From Nocardia asteroides (lineage in GTDB: Bacteria > Actinomycetota > Actinomycetes > Mycobacteriales > Mycobacteriaceae), in contig NZ_LR134352.1 in the NCBI RefSeq assembly GCF_900637185.1, forward strand, positions 744,001 to 808,000: a stretch of 64,000 nucleotides of DNA. The letters run 5' to 3'. The notes under the pieces are model-generated. The model was not told the origin of the DNA and made no database searches. It saw only the letters and a program-made list of their open reading frames with translations. The position numbers and the translations under genes were made by a program. Shown here piece by piece: positions 19,874-29,603 of this stretch (its first letter is position 1; every line of letters begins with the position of its first letter).

Positions 19874-20902
19874 TCACAGTGACGTTTCGGGGCCGGATTG
19901 CTCCATCAGCGCCACAATGCGCTCGAGGTCTTCGACGGAACCGAACTCGACAACGATCTTGCCCTTACGCTTACCGAGACTCACCGTGACCCGGGTGTCG
20001 TAGGAACCCGACAGCCGCTCGGCCACTTCCTGCAGACCCGGCATGTGGATCGGCTTGCGCTTCGGCGCCGGGGGAGCGACCTCCGTCGGATTGCGGTTGG
20101 CCAGCGTCACCGCTTCCTCGGTGGCCCGGACCGACAGTCCTTCGGCGACGATCCGCGCCGCCAGCACTTCCTGCGCGTCGGCTCCGGCATCCAGTCCGAG
20201 CAGCGCCCTGGCGTGCCCGGCCGAGAGCACGCCGGCGGCCACCCGACGCTGCACGGGGATCGGCAGCTTCAGCAACCGGATCATGTTCGTCACCACCGGG
20301 CGGGATCGACCGATTCGCGTGGCCAATTCCTCGTGGGTGACGTCGAATTCCTCGAGCAGCTGCTGATACGCGGCCGCCTCTTCGAGCGGGTTCAGCTGCA
20401 CGCGGTGGATGTTCTCCAGCAGGGCGTCGCGCAGCATCGAGCCGTCGGCGGTGTCGCGAATGATCGCGGGGATCGTCGCGAGCCCGGCCTCCTGGCACGC
20501 GCGCCACCGGCGCTCGCCCATGACCAACTGGAACTTGTCGACCCCCGGCTCCACCCGGCGCACCACGATCGGCTGCATGAGGCCGAACTCGCGGATCGAG
20601 TGCACCAGTTCCGACAGCGCCTCTTCCTCGAAGACCTGTCGTGGCTGCTTCGGGTTCGGGACGATCTGGTCGGCGGGCACCTCGCGGTAGACCGCGTCGC
20701 CGGGGGAGACGAGTTCCTCCTCAGGCTCCGGCTCGGCGTCCGGAACGCGGTGCAGGAATGCCTCGGCCGGCTGCGGGCCGATCGGGTTGATCCCGATCAC
20801 GCTCGCCGCGGCACTGCTGAGACCCGGCGCCGTCGCCGCCGGACCCGTCGGGATCAGTGCGGCCAAGCCGCGCCCGAGACCGCCCTTTTTCGCCTGACTC
20901 AT
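19874..20902 (-). CDS. parB: Chromosome partitioning protein ParB
   Basis: CTP-dependent DNA clamp that loads at parS and spreads to organise the origin. The N-terminus [12 protein letters not shown] is typical. The CTP/arginine motif [21 protein letters not shown] lies in the middle, followed by the helix-turn-helix region [26 protein letters not shown]. The C-terminus is the usual dimerisation segment. Length 342. It is the second gene after parA with a 34-base gap. Six parS-like sites, its presumed targets, are found in this window between 21897 and 48625. Confidence 0.96.
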   Translation of the reverse strand: MSQAKKGGLGRGLAALIPTGPAATAPGLSSAAASVIGINPIGPQPAEAFLHRVPDAEPEPEEELVSPGDAVYREVPADQIVPNPKQPRQVFEEEALSELVHSIREFGLMQPIVVRRVEPGVDKFQLVMGERRWRACQEAGLATIPAIIRDTADGSMLRDALLENIHRVQLNPLEEAAAYQQLLEEFDVTHEELATRIGRSRPVVTNMIRLLKLPIPVQRRVAAGVLSAGHARALLGLDAGADAQEVLAARIVAEGLSVRATEEAVTLANRNPTEVAPPAPKRKPIHMPGLQEVAERLSGSYDTRVTVSLGKRKGKIVVEFGSVEDLERIVALMEQSGPETSL

Positions 20903-20936
20903 CGGCTACCGATCCCTTCCTCGTTCCAACACACCA

Positions 20937-21932
20937 CTACGACGCGTCCTGGCGCAGCTGAGCGCGGGCGGCGAGCTCGCGCCCCGCGTCCAGGTAGCTC
21001 ATCGCACCGCGGGAGCCTGGATCATAATCGAGCACGGTCATGCCGTAGCCCGGTGCCTCCGAGACCTTCACGCTGCGCGGGATCATCGACTTGAGGACGA
21101 CATCGCCGAAGTGGTTGCGCACTTCCTCGGCGACCTGGTCGGCCAGTTTGGTGCGGCCGTCGTACATCGTCAGCAGCACGGTCGAGACGTGGAGTTCGGG
21201 GTTGAGGTGCGCCTGCACCAGCCCGATATTGCGGAGCAGCTGACCCACGCCCTCCAACGCGTAGTACTCACACTGGATCGGGATCAACACCTCCTTGGCC
21301 GCCACGAGCGCGTTGACGGTGAGCAGGCCGAGGGAGGGCGGGCAGTCGATCAGGACATAGTCGATGTCGTACCCGGCGAGCGCCGCCTCGTGGATGGCCG
21401 TCTTCAGCCGGCCTTCGCGCGCGACCATCGAGACCAGTTCGATCTCGGCACCGGCGAGGTCGATGGTGGCCGGAATGCACAGCAGCCGTTCGCCGTGCGG
21501 ACTCTGCTGAATCGCGTCCTTGACGGCGACCTCACCGATGAGCAGTTCGTAGCTCGACGGAACCCCGGAGTGATGCGCGACGCCCAACGCCGTACTCGCG
21601 TTGCCCTGCGGGTCGAGATCGACAACGAGAACCGTCATGCCCTGGTGCGCTAGCGCCGCAGCGAGATTGACCGTGGTCGTCGTCTTTCCGACGCCGCCCT
21701 TCTGGTTCGCGATGGTGATGATCCGTTGCTCGCGGGGTTTCGGCACAGTGACCTTTCCTGGATGCAGAATCTGGCTGGCGCGTTGCGCTTCCGCCGCGAT
21801 CGGGGTCTCGGCCGGGGAGATGTGCCCGAAAGGAGTGTTCCCGAACGTCTCCTGGTCGAAGCTGCTGGAGTCCAGCATCCCCGGGACCCGCGACGCTGTT
21901 TCCCGTGAAACATTCGCCGGACCGCTCGACAT
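20937..21932 (-). CDS. parA: Chromosome partitioning ATPase ParA
   Basis: Walker-type ATPase that moves ParB-bound origins. It shows the deviant Walker A KGGVGKTTTTVNLA (about residues 79-92), Walker A' (VVDLDPQGNAST) and Walker B (VLIDCPPSLGLL). A non-conserved N-terminal extension of about 65 residues precedes the ATPase fold; part of it (NVSRETAS) is encoded by a parS-like site at 21897-21912, so the coding sequence also carries a ParB site. Start ATG at 21932, 331 residues. Upstream lies the satellite region rather than rsmG, which normally sits close by. Confidence 0.96.
   Translation of the reverse strand: MSSGPANVSRETASRVPGMLDSSSFDQETFGNTPFGHISPAETPIAAEAQRASQILHPGKVTVPKPREQRIITIANQKGGVGKTTTTVNLAAALAHQGMTVLVVDLDPQGNASTALGVAHHSGVPSSYELLIGEVAVKDAIQQSPHGERLLCIPATIDLAGAEIELVSMVAREGRLKTAIHEAALAGYDIDYVLIDCPPSLGLLTVNALVAAKEVLIPIQCEYYALEGVGQLLRNIGLVQAHLNPELHVSTVLLTMYDGRTKLADQVAEEVRNHFGDVVLKSMIPRSVKVSEAPGYGMTVLDYDPGSRGAMSYLDAGRELAARAQLRQDAS
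21897..21912. promoter_or_regulatory. parS-like ParB binding site 1 (inside parA)
   Basis: TGTTTCCCGTGAAACA, 15 of 16 matches to the consensus TGTTTCACGTGAAACA. It lies within the 5' end of parA, about 11 kb left of the oriC unwinding region. Confidence 0.85.
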
Positions 21933-22156
21933 AGACAGCTCCTAACCCGAGAAACTTCAGATCACGTACTCCCGACCGAGCGTCGGCGCCGTGTCGTCAC
22001 AAACAAGATCGGCGGCGTCCGGCCATTCTGACGGTGGCTCCCGGCGCGCACGCCCGACTGTGAATAGCTTGCCAGCACTACGACGGATAAGAAAGCTGAA
22101 TCGCGGCACGCCGAGCAGGACACACCCAAGTTCACCCAATGCACTTGCCGGATCAA

Positions 22157-22172
22157 TGTTTCACGGGAAACA
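22157..22172. promoter_or_regulatory. parS-like ParB binding site 2
   Basis: TGTTTCACGGGAAACA, 15 of 16 matches to the parS consensus, upstream of parA and just left of the satellite DNA that starts near 22340. Confidence 0.85.
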
Positions 22173-24340
22173 CGAACAAAACGACCCCCAAATCCCAGCG
22201 GCCGATAGACCTTTCCGCGCCCCACTCAACCGGCCCGGCCCCATCCGAGCAGCCCACACGCGATCACCGCCCAAGGACAACTCAGCAACGAGACGTCATG
22301 GGATCACATGCACAGCTGAACTCGACGAGACTAGGGACAGACTGAGCTGGGCCGAGCTGGGCTAGGTCGCATCGAGTCAGGCCGAGCTGGGCCGGGCCGC
22401 ACCACGTCAAGCCAAGCTGGGCCGGGCCGGGTCAGGCTGAGCTGAGCTGAGCTGAGCAGCATCGAGCCAGGCTGAGCTGAGCTGGGCCGGGGCGGGGGTC
22501 AACGACGCCGCGACCGGCCGACCGGCTGAACCGTATCCGGAGCCGACCCACTACGAGTTCGCCGTGCTGGACGGAGCACGATGGGTTGGGCCGCGCCGCA
22601 CTACTCCACACCTCACCGCACTGAGCCACGCCACGCTGGGCCGGGCCACCGGACCGGGTGGGCCGCCTGGGCTGAAGCCGGGGCGCTCAGGGCCGAGCCG
22701 CTTGGCCGGGCCGCTCTAGTCCGGTCCGGGCCGCTCTGGTGCGGGCGGCGCCACAGCGCTCTGGGCCGAGCTGGTCCGCGCCGCACCGCTCTGGTCCGCG
22801 CCGCACCGCTCTGGGCCGCACCGCACCGCGCCGGGGCCGAGTCACGCACCGCACCGTGCCCGGGCCGGTTCACACGCGCACGCGCTGGGCCGGGCGAGTC
22901 ATGCCGCACCCACACCGAGCTGCCCTGAGCCACGCCGCATCTGGCCGACCGCTGGGGCCGCACCGAGCCTGGCCGCGTCGAACCACACCGATGGGCAGTC
23001 GCACCATGTAGGGCAGGGCGAGGCCCGCACCGCGCCCCACCCCACGGCACGGCATCACATCGAAGCGCCCAACCGCAGAGGCCGAGCCAGAACCGAGCTG
23101 GACAAGACTCGCCGGCAGCGCCGCGCTCTGCCCGGCAGGACGTATTCGGAGCAGGCTCGGGCCGGACGGGGCCGCGCGCACCGGGCCGCGCGCACCGGGC
23201 CGTGCTGGGCCGCGCACCGCGACGGGCCACATCACAGGACAACACCTACCGCGCCGGGCCGCGCCGAACCGCGCCAGGCCGAATAGCGCCGAGCCGGGCG
23301 GGCCGCGAGCAGAGCCGGGCTAGACCGTACAAGCACGGCGCCGATGCTGAGGCCGACGCGGGTGAGTCGACTGTCTGCCGCCGACCGGGGGCTGCCTCGC
23401 TTATACCTCCGGCGAGAGCGGACCGAGCCGCACCGAACCAACATGCATTCGGCCGAACGCCGCCGGTCCGGACCGAGCAGAGCCAAGCCGAGCCAGGCCA
23501 GGCCACGGCGGACCAAACCGTGCTGGGCCGTACCAACTGGACTGCACTGCACGCGCCGGGATGGGTCGAAACGACCCCACCGCGCTGAGCGCCGCAGAGC
23601 CGGACCGGGTGAGCAGAACTGAATCGAGCGGGGCCGAGCTGAGCCGGGCCGAACGGCGCAGCGCCGGACCGCGCCGCGGCAGACCGGGGTGGGGTAAGTC
23701 CGGACCACCAGTCCCCGTTACGCACTGCACAGATCCGGGCCAGCCAGGCCGAGCTGGCCGAGGGCCGAGCAGGCCGAGTCAGCCGGGCTGAGCCGAACCG
23801 AACCGGCCTGGGCCGAGCCGGTCAGAAGGACCCAACAGCCCGGTGCAGCACCGGGCGGTGCGGCGGCATGCCAGGGCAGGTCTGGACTGCGTTCATCCGG
23901 GACGCGTGCGGCACCGCACCGCGCAGCACCCGCGAGGTCGGGTAGCACCGCGTCCAGACCGGGTCGGGGTGAGCCGAACATCAGCGCCGGGCCGGTTTGG
24001 CCGAATTGGACGGGACGGGCCGGGCTTGGGTTGTTGGGCCTGGGCCGGGCTTGGCGGAGTCGCGCCAGCCCGGCGGGGTTACGTTCTGCCGAGCTGAGCA
24101 GAACGGAGTAGTGCCGATCTAAAGGTGGCTGGATCAGGTTTAGCGGAACGGTCAGGCCCAGGACTCCTGGGCCTGACCGAACAGGGCAGGGGAGTGGGCC
24201 GGACCGGACCGAATGGTGTTGGCGCCGGGCCGCGCTGCGGCAGGCTGGGCCGCAGCAAGTCTGGACAAGCAGCGGCGGACAGGTCGGGTTGGTTTGACGA
24301 AGGCAGGCAGGTCCGGGCTGCGCTTAGCCAGGCTCCGCCG

Positions 24341-24400
24341 GGCAGCACCGCGTCAAGGCAGGCAGCACCGCGCCAAGCCGGACAGCACCGCGCCAGGCCA
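24341..24400. repeat. 20-bp tandem sub-array in the satellite
   Basis: Three consecutive 20-bp units, GGCAGCACCGCGTCAAGGCA and two close variants, followed by decayed copies to about 24455. A second 20-bp array of different sequence (CTGGTCCGCGCCGCACCGCT type) lies at 22771-22830. Confidence 0.85.
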
Positions 24401-25623
24401 GGCGGCGCCGGACACCACCGCGCCAACAGCACCGCGCCAAGCCGGACAGCACGGCGCGGTCCGGCGCTGCACAGTTCAGCCCGACTCAGTTCGGCCCGGC
24501 TCGATTCAGCTTTGCCCACCGGTCCGGCCCGGCTCTGCCTGCCCCGGCTCTGCCTGGTCCTGCTCCGCCTGGTCCAGCCACCGCGCCAAGCAGCCGGGCG
24601 ACGCCGGGTGGCGTGGCGCCCGGCGGGCAGAACCAGGTCCGGATCGAGACCGGGCTTCGCTGGGTCGGGCTGGCTGTGCCCGCGCTGCGCCGAGCCGGTC
24701 AGAACCCCACCGCGCCCGACCGCGCCGAGCCGAGCCGGTCAGAACCGCGCCCGACCGCGCCGAGCCGAGCAAGTCAGAACCGCACTCGACCGCACGTGCC
24801 GTGACGAGCGGAGCAGGGGGGCGTACCGAGCCGAGCCGAGCAGGGGCGTACCGAGCCGGGCAGGCCGCACCGGGCAGGCCGAGCGCCGCATTGGCCCAAG
24901 CCGCCCGGACGGAACCGCTTCTGGCCGCACGGCAGTGCATCAGGCCGTGCCGGGCCGATCCACCAGGGCAGGTCCGCTGGACCCAGCCGTGCCGGGGTGG
25001 ACCGCCGGGCTTGGCCGACCAGCCGCGCCGGGCTGGGTCGGCAGGACATGGACACATCGGACTGAACCACACCGCACGGCGCCACGCCGCGGACCGGATG
25101 CCGCCTGTGCGCACTCGGCTAGGCCGCACAGGCTGGGCGGGTCAGGACCGGGCGGCCGGGGGTTGTGTCCCGCTGGGCTGGGCGCGCAGCTTCGGCCGCA
25201 CGCAGGGCCAGGCCGAGCCGAGCCGGACCGGACTGGCAGGGCTGGGCGGGAGCAGTACCGGGCCTCGACGGGTCGCACAGAACCGGCGGTGCAGCGCCGG
25301 GCAAATACCTGGGTCGGGCCATGCTCAGCCAGGCCCAGCAGGTTTGAACCGGGTCAGGCCGGATCGGTCCACGCCCAGCCGGGTCGGGACATGCAGGTCG
25401 GGACATGCCGATCCGGGCCTAGCGGGATTGGACTGGGCGGCGCCATGCCATGCCGGGCCATGCAGGACCGGGCGAGCTCGGCATCGGTGGCGTCCGGGCC
25501 ATGCCAGACCGGACCGCCGGACCCGGCTAGGAGAGGCCGGGCTGAGCCAAGCAAGGCCGGGCTGTGCCATACCGGACCGGGTCATACCGGACCTAGTCGG
25601 GAGGGGCCGGGTTGAGCCAACCG

Positions 25624-25860
25624 AGGCCGCGCTGGGTGACGCCGTGCCAGGTCGAGCCGAACTGGGCGGCCTGGTGGCGCTACGCCAGGTCGAACCGAGC
25701 TGGGCGGCCTGGTGGCGCTATGCCAGGTCGAACCGAGCTGGGCAGCCTGGTGGCGCTATGCCAGGTCGAACCGAGCTGGGCGGCCTGGTGGCGCTACGCC
25801 AGGCCGAGCCGAGCTGGGCGGCCTGGGTAGCGTTATACCGGGTCAGGCTGAGTTGGGCAG
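25624..25860. repeat. 38-bp tandem array in the satellite
   Basis: Units begin at 25662, 25700, 25738, 25776 and 25814, exactly 38 bp apart, with decayed copies before (25624) and after (25852). The unit starts CTGGGCGGCCTGGTGGCGCT and ends in CCAGGTCGAACCGAG. Copies differ at only a few bases. There are no spacers between units, so it is not a CRISPR. Confidence 0.93.
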
Positions 25861-26123
25861 GCCAGGCTAGGCGGGCCAGGCGGGACAGGGCGGGGCCAAG
25901 CGGGACCGCATCAGGCTGGCGGAGTGCCAAGCTGGGCCGGGCCGCTGGACCGGGCCGAGCGGGATAGCGCAGGACCGGGGCGGGACAGGCTGGACGACCG
26001 GGCCAGGAGGCGGGTCAGTGGGCACGCCGCGACACCCTCGGCTGGCCCGGTCGCCCAGCTCGCGTGACAGTGAGCCGTTCCGCTTGTCGAACTTTCGGTG
26101 GTGGCGTCGGCCGCACACGGTCA

Positions 26124-26139
26124 TGTTCCACGTGAAACA
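26124..26139. promoter_or_regulatory. parS-like ParB binding site 3
   Basis: TGTTCCACGTGAAACA, 15 of 16 matches to the parS consensus, just right of the satellite and downstream of rsmG. Confidence 0.87.
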
Positions 26140-26246
26140 CGTCTGCAGCGCAAGGTTGCGGCGACCCATCGGGAACATCGAAATTTCAGCCGATCTGGCG
26201 GTAGGCAGCTACACCCAACCAGTTTTGTCACGTTACGAAACGTGAA

Positions 26247-26987
26247 TTACCGCTTTCGCGCCTTCTTCTCCGCACCCGCAATCTTTCGCGCACCCCGACG
26301 GGTCGGTCGCTCGGCGCGGGGGAGGAGTTCGGCATTGATGACGAGTGTCGGCACCTCGACGATGCCCGCGCCGCAACCGACGACGCGGAGGTCGGTCGCT
26401 CCGTCGCGGATCAGTTCGGCGCCGTCGCGTTCGAGTTCCTCGGCGGCGCTCGTGCCCTTGAGGGCGAGCATCCGTCCGTGGTCGCGGAGGAGGGGGAGGG
26501 ACCAGTGGGCGAGTTTGGCGAGGGGGGCGACAGCGCGGGAGGTGACCACGTCGGCGCCGCCTGCTTCCTTGATGACGCCGGACTGCTCGGCCCGGCCGCG
26601 CACCACGGTGACGTTCTTCAGCCCGACCTCGTCGACGAACTCGCTCAGGAAGATGGTCCGGCGCAGCAGCGGTTCCACGAGGGTGATGCGGAGGTCCGGC
26701 CGCGCGATCGCCAGCGGGATTCCCGGGAGGCCCGCGCCGCTGCCGACGTCGACGACGGACGCGCCCTCTTCGATCAGTTCGCCGACCACCGCGCAGTTGA
26801 GGATGTGCCGCTCCCAGAGGCGGGGGACCTCGCGGGGGCCGATGAGTCCGCGTTCCACGCCGGCGGTGGCCAGCGCCGCACAGTAGCGGCGGGCGAGGTC
26901 CAGGCGGTCGCCGAATACCCGCGCGGCAACGGCCGGGGGTTCCAGGTCGGCGGTCTGCGCACCCAGTTCTCGTTCCACGTGAAACAT
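26247..26987 (-). CDS. rsmG: 16S rRNA (guanine527-N7)-methyltransferase RsmG (GidB)
   Basis: Methylates G527 of 16S rRNA using S-adenosylmethionine; loss of the M. tuberculosis enzyme gives low-level streptomycin resistance. The SAM-binding motif [17 protein letters not shown] is clear, and the family segment [12 protein letters not shown] precedes it. Length 246 residues with a basic C-terminal tail. The start codon and first residues (MFHVER) are written inside a parS-like site (26972-26987), a feature also seen in other actinobacterial rsmG genes. A terminator at 27028-27052 lies just upstream, so rsmG probably has its own promoter. Confidence 0.95.
   Translation of the reverse strand: MFHVERELGAQTADLEPPAVAARVFGDRLDLARRYCAALATAGVERGLIGPREVPRLWERHILNCAVVGELIEEGASVVDVGSGAGLPGIPLAIARPDLRITLVEPLLRRTIFLSEFVDEVGLKNVTVVRGRAEQSGVIKEAGGADVVTSRAVAPLAKLAHWSLPLLRDHGRMLALKGTSAAEELERDGAELIRDGATDLRVVGCGAGIVEVPTLVINAELLPRAERPTRRGARKIAGAEKKARKR
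26972..26987. promoter_or_regulatory. parS-like ParB binding site 4 (over the rsmG start)
   Basis: CGTTCCACGTGAAACA, 14 of 16 matches to the parS consensus. Its last three bases are the complement of the rsmG ATG, so ParB binding could affect rsmG expression. Confidence 0.8.
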
Positions 26988-27027
26988 CCTTCCGAGTGGT
27001 GATCGATTCTCAGCAGGGCATGAATAA

Positions 27028-27052
27028 GGCCCCCGGTCCGAGACCGGAGGCC
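27028..27052 (-). terminator. Intrinsic terminator of the rpmH-jag operon
   Basis: Read on the minus strand: an 11-bp stem with one mismatch (GGCCTCCGGTC / GACCGGGGGCC), a TCG loop, then TTATT. It starts about 30 bases after the jag stop codon. Confidence 0.8.
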
Positions 27053-27082
27053 CTACTCACACTCTTCGTGGGCGGTGTCAGC

Positions 27083-27616
27083 CTACTCGGGCACGACCAC
27101 CACATGACGATTCGGCTCGACACCTTCGCTCTCGCTGGCCACGCCATCGATGTCGGCGACGGCGTCGTGCACGATCTTGCGCTCGAACGGGGTCATCGCG
27201 GACAGCGCCTCGGGCTTGCCCGACTCCAGCACCCGCTTGGCCGCGGCGACGCCGAGCTCGCTCAGATCGCTGCGCCGCTGCGCGCGCCAGCCGGCCACAT
27301 CCAGCATCAAGCGGCTGCGCACGCCGGTCGCCTGCTGCACCGCGAGCCGGGTGAGCTCCTGCAGTGCGTCGAGAACTTCACCGTTGCGTCCGACGAGCTT
27401 GGTCAGATCACGACCGCCGTCGATGCTCACGACGGCACGGTCGCCCTCGACATCGAGGTCGATGTCGCCGTCGAAGTCGAGCACGTCCAGCAGCTGCTCG
27501 AGGTAGTCGCCGGCGATCTCGCCCTCTTCGATCAGCGCTTCCTCAGCGTCGTTCACGACGTCAACAGTCGTCGCCACAGTGGCGTCCCCTCCGTCGGTCT
27601 CGGTCTCAACAGTCAT
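27083..27616 (-). CDS. jag: Jag/KhpB-type KH-R3H RNA-binding protein
   Basis: Cytoplasmic RNA-binding protein of the Jag (SpoIIIJ-associated, KhpB) family, at the position of Rv3920c. An acidic N-terminus precedes a KH domain (LVGRNGEVLDALQELTRLAVQQ holds the GxxG-type loop) and a C-terminal R3H domain (LDVAGWRAQRRSDL...MTPFERKIVHDAV). Length 177. It is the last gene of the rpmH-rnpA-yidD-yidC-jag operon, 24 bases after yidC and followed by a terminator. The conserved link to yidC suggests a role in membrane-protein or envelope gene expression. Confidence 0.92.
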   Translation of the reverse strand: MTVETETDGGDATVATTVDVVNDAEEALIEEGEIAGDYLEQLLDVLDFDGDIDLDVEGDRAVVSIDGGRDLTKLVGRNGEVLDALQELTRLAVQQATGVRSRLMLDVAGWRAQRRSDLSELGVAAAKRVLESGKPEALSAMTPFERKIVHDAVADIDGVASESEGVEPNRHVVVVPE

Positions 27617-27640
27617 TGGATTCCTCTATCCGATCGCCAC

Positions 27641-28717
27641 TCAGCGCTTACGCTTCTGGTTCGCACGGCCGCGGTTACCCGGCCGCTTCTGGCCTCCCGG
27701 CCTGCGCTGACCGCCACCCTGCTTGGCGGTCTGCTTGGCGGTGCCGTTGGTCGCGGCGGTGCCGTTGGTCGACGAGTCGTCGGTCGCGGCGTCCTGTGGA
27801 CGCTTGCGGACGTCGACCGGTTTGGCGCCGGGCTTCGGCGCGTTCTGCGCCCGCTGCTCCAGCTTCTTCGCCTTCTTCTCTTCCTCTTCCTTCTCCATGC
27901 GGCCGAACACCAGGTGCTGCTGACCGTAGGTCCAGATGTTGTTGGCCACCCAGTAGATCAGGATGCCGATCATCAGGAAGGGGCCACCGACGAGCACGCC
28001 GAGCGGGAAGACCCACAGCGACAGCTTGTTCATGATGGCGGCCTGCGGGTTCGCGGCGGCTTCCGGCGTCTGCCGGTCGACGGAGGCGCGAGCGTTGAAG
28101 TGCGTCGCCAGACCGGCGATCACCATCAGCGGGATCGCGACGAGCGCGATGGTGAGCTTGGTCGGGGTGCCGCCCCACTCGGCGAAGGCTTCCAGTTCGC
28201 TCTGCGGCATCGTGATGAACGACGCGATCGGCGCACCGAAGATGCGGGCGCTCAGGAACGACTGGACGTCGGTCGCGGAGAAGATGTAGTTCGGGGTGTG
28301 CGCGTTGTCGTACGCGGACATACCGAGCTGGCCGAAGCCGTGGCCGGTGCGGTTGAACGAGCGCAGCACGTGGAAGAGACCGAGGAACACCGGCACCTGC
28401 ACGAGGACCGGCAGACAGCCCATCAGCGGGTTGAAGCCGTGTTCCTTCTGCAGCTTCTGCATCTCCCGCGCCATGGTCTCGCGGTCGTTCTTGTACTTCT
28501 TCTGCAGCTCCTTGATCTGGGGCTGCAGCTCCTGCATCTGCTTGGTGGTACGTACCTGCTTGACGAACGGCTTGTAGAGCACGAGCCGCAACGTGAAGAC
28601 CAGGAAGACGATGGCAAGGCTCCAGGCGAGCCCGCTGTCGGCGCCGAACACGAAGCCGAAGGCTTTGTGCCAGAACCACAGAATCGCGGATACCGGCCAA
28701 TAGATGATGTCGAGCAC
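27641..28717 (-). CDS. yidC: Membrane protein insertase YidC
   Basis: Inserts membrane proteins alone or with SecYEG. Five hydrophobic segments are visible, starting with [20 protein letters not shown]. The cytoplasmic hairpin after the second helix is highly charged ([29 protein letters not shown]), and [24 protein letters not shown] follows. The C-terminal tail of about 90 residues is very basic (ends [15 protein letters not shown]) and probably contacts ribosomes. The start is the GTG at 28717, only 4 bases after the yidD stop. 358 residues matches mycobacterial YidC (Rv3921c). Confidence 0.96.
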   Translation of the reverse strand: MLDIIYWPVSAILWFWHKAFGFVFGADSGLAWSLAIVFLVFTLRLVLYKPFVKQVRTTKQMQELQPQIKELQKKYKNDRETMAREMQKLQKEHGFNPLMGCLPVLVQVPVFLGLFHVLRSFNRTGHGFGQLGMSAYDNAHTPNYIFSATDVQSFLSARIFGAPIASFITMPQSELEAFAEWGGTPTKLTIALVAIPLMVIAGLATHFNARASVDRQTPEAAANPQAAIMNKLSLWVFPLGVLVGGPFLMIGILIYWVANNIWTYGQQHLVFGRMEKEEEEKKAKKLEQRAQNAPKPGAKPVDVRKRPQDAATDDSSTNGTAATNGTAKQTAKQGGGQRRPGGQKRPGNRGRANQKRKR

Positions 28718-28721
28718 GGCT

Positions 28722-29021
28722 CTAGGTACTCCCGTCGTTCGTATCGCCGATCAGCGCGGGCGATGACTTTGTGCAGGCATTCGACCCGCGCTCTGGCACG
28801 GGATCCCACCCTCCAGGGTGCCAGGGCGCGCATTTCGCGAGGCGCACGACCGTCAGCACCGACCCGACGAGCAGGCCGCGGGTGCGCAGGGCGGTCACCG
28901 CGTACTCACTGCAGGTGGGGGTGAACCGGCAGATCGGCATCCGGGTGGGGGAGACATAGGTCCGGTACAGCTCGATCAGGAAGATCAGCGTGTTCGCGGG
29001 GAGCCGGAGCAGCGTCCTCAT
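28722..29021 (-). CDS. yidD: Membrane protein insertion efficiency factor YidD
   Basis: Small membrane-associated helper of YidC-dependent insertion. It shows the family pattern [34 protein letters not shown] followed by [14 protein letters not shown], including the conserved cysteines. 99 residues. The ATG overlaps the rnpA stop by 4 bases (29018-29021), so translation is coupled to rnpA. Confidence 0.95.
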   Translation of the reverse strand: MRTLLRLPANTLIFLIELYRTYVSPTRMPICRFTPTCSEYAVTALRTRGLLVGSVLTVVRLAKCAPWHPGGWDPVPERGSNACTKSSPALIGDTNDGST

Positions 29022-29437
29022 CGCCGCTCACCGACCGGGGTGCGACCGAGCGCGGGCTCCGGTGCACTGCGCAAGCCGAGCTTGCGTAGTCCGGTGCGCA
29101 GCTGGCGCAGCAACTCGGCGGAGTCGGCGGTGGCCGCCCCGGGCAGCGCCCGGATCACCACATCGGTACCCGCGGGCAGTTCGTCGACGACCTGGGCGCA
29201 CATATGACGCAGGCGGCGGGCCACCCGGTGGCGAACCACCGCGTTACCCACCGCCTTGCTCACAATCAACCCGAACCGCGGCCCACCGATCCGGATCAGG
29301 GAATCGACGTCGGCGACATCGTCGTACGTATGCGTGAACGCATGTACGACGAGATCTCGCCTCCCGATTCGCTGACCGCGGCGCACCGTGCGGGAGAATT
29401 CGGCACGGTGGTGCAACCGATACGGCTCAGGCAACAC
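29018..29437 (-). CDS. rnpA: Ribonuclease P protein component
   Basis: Protein subunit of RNase P, which trims 5' leaders of pre-tRNAs. It has [19 protein letters not shown] and the RNR-type motif region [21 protein letters not shown] that binds the catalytic RNA. GTG start at 29437 is 22 bases after rpmH. 139 residues, basic. Order rpmH-rnpA-yidD-yidC is nearly universal. Confidence 0.95.
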   Translation of the reverse strand: MLPEPYRLHHRAEFSRTVRRGQRIGRRDLVVHAFTHTYDDVADVDSLIRIGGPRFGLIVSKAVGNAVVRHRVARRLRHMCAQVVDELPAGTDVVIRALPGAATADSAELLRQLRTGLRKLGLRSAPEPALGRTPVGERR

Positions 29438-29459
29438 CCCGAGCGTCCGACTGGCGCTA

Positions 29460-29603
29460 TCAGGCAGTCAGTTCGGCACGGCCCTTACGGCGACGCGCCG
29501 AAACGATGGCGCGACCCGCACGGGTGCGCATCCGGAGGCGGAAGCCGTGCACGCGCGCCCGACGACGGTTGTTCGGCTGGAACGTCCGCTTGCCCTTGGC
29601 CAC
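29460..29603 (-). CDS. rpmH: 50S ribosomal protein L34
   Basis: 47-residue basic ribosomal protein: it starts [20 protein letters not shown] with GTG as start (29603) and ends RKGRAELTA. It is the first gene of the leftward operon and divergent from dnaA. It matches L34 along its whole length. It is short, so easy to miss by length cut-offs. Confidence 0.97.
   Translation of the reverse strand: MAKGKRTFQPNNRRRARVHGFRLRMRTRAGRAIVSARRRKGRAELTA

Larger units (their letters stand above)
22340..26015. repeat. Degenerate GC-rich satellite-like region without credible genes
   Basis: About 3.7 kb built from endlessly varied words such as GCCGGGCCG, CCGAGCTGGGCC and GAGCCGAGC, with local tandem arrays (20 bp at 22771-22830 and 24341-24400; 38 bp at 25624-25860). 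Long frames are open in several registers of the same strand at once, for example 24125-25615 and 24213-25967, and on the other strand. Their products are Arg/Gly/Pro/Ala-rich, without any domain. Repeat periods of 20 and 38 are not multiples of three. T is strongly depleted relative to A on the given strand in much of it, which alone removes stop codons. I therefore read it as non-coding. It separates parA from rsmG and has parS-like sites on both sides. Confidence 0.85.

Noticed and set aside
25662..25851. Chi-like recombination sites in the 38-bp repeat
   Set aside because: The repeat has CCTGGTGG, not the E. coli GCTGGTGG, and mycobacterial-type bacteria use AdnAB, for which this motif has no known role.
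25624..25860. CRISPR array
   Set aside because: Repeat units abut with no unique spacers, and no cas genes are present.
24213..25967. 584-codon frame in the satellite as a real protein
   Set aside because: A second long frame (24125-25615) overlaps it on the same strand, the product is Arg/Ala/Gly/Pro low-complexity, and it passes through 38-bp repeats that rotate the frame.
22340..26015. Insertion sequence or prophage remnant
   Set aside because: No transposase or integrase fragments, terminal inverted repeats or target duplications are visible.
26018..26245. 75-codon rightward frame containing MFHVKH
   Set aside because: The motif is only the translation of parS-like site 3; the rest has no coding character.
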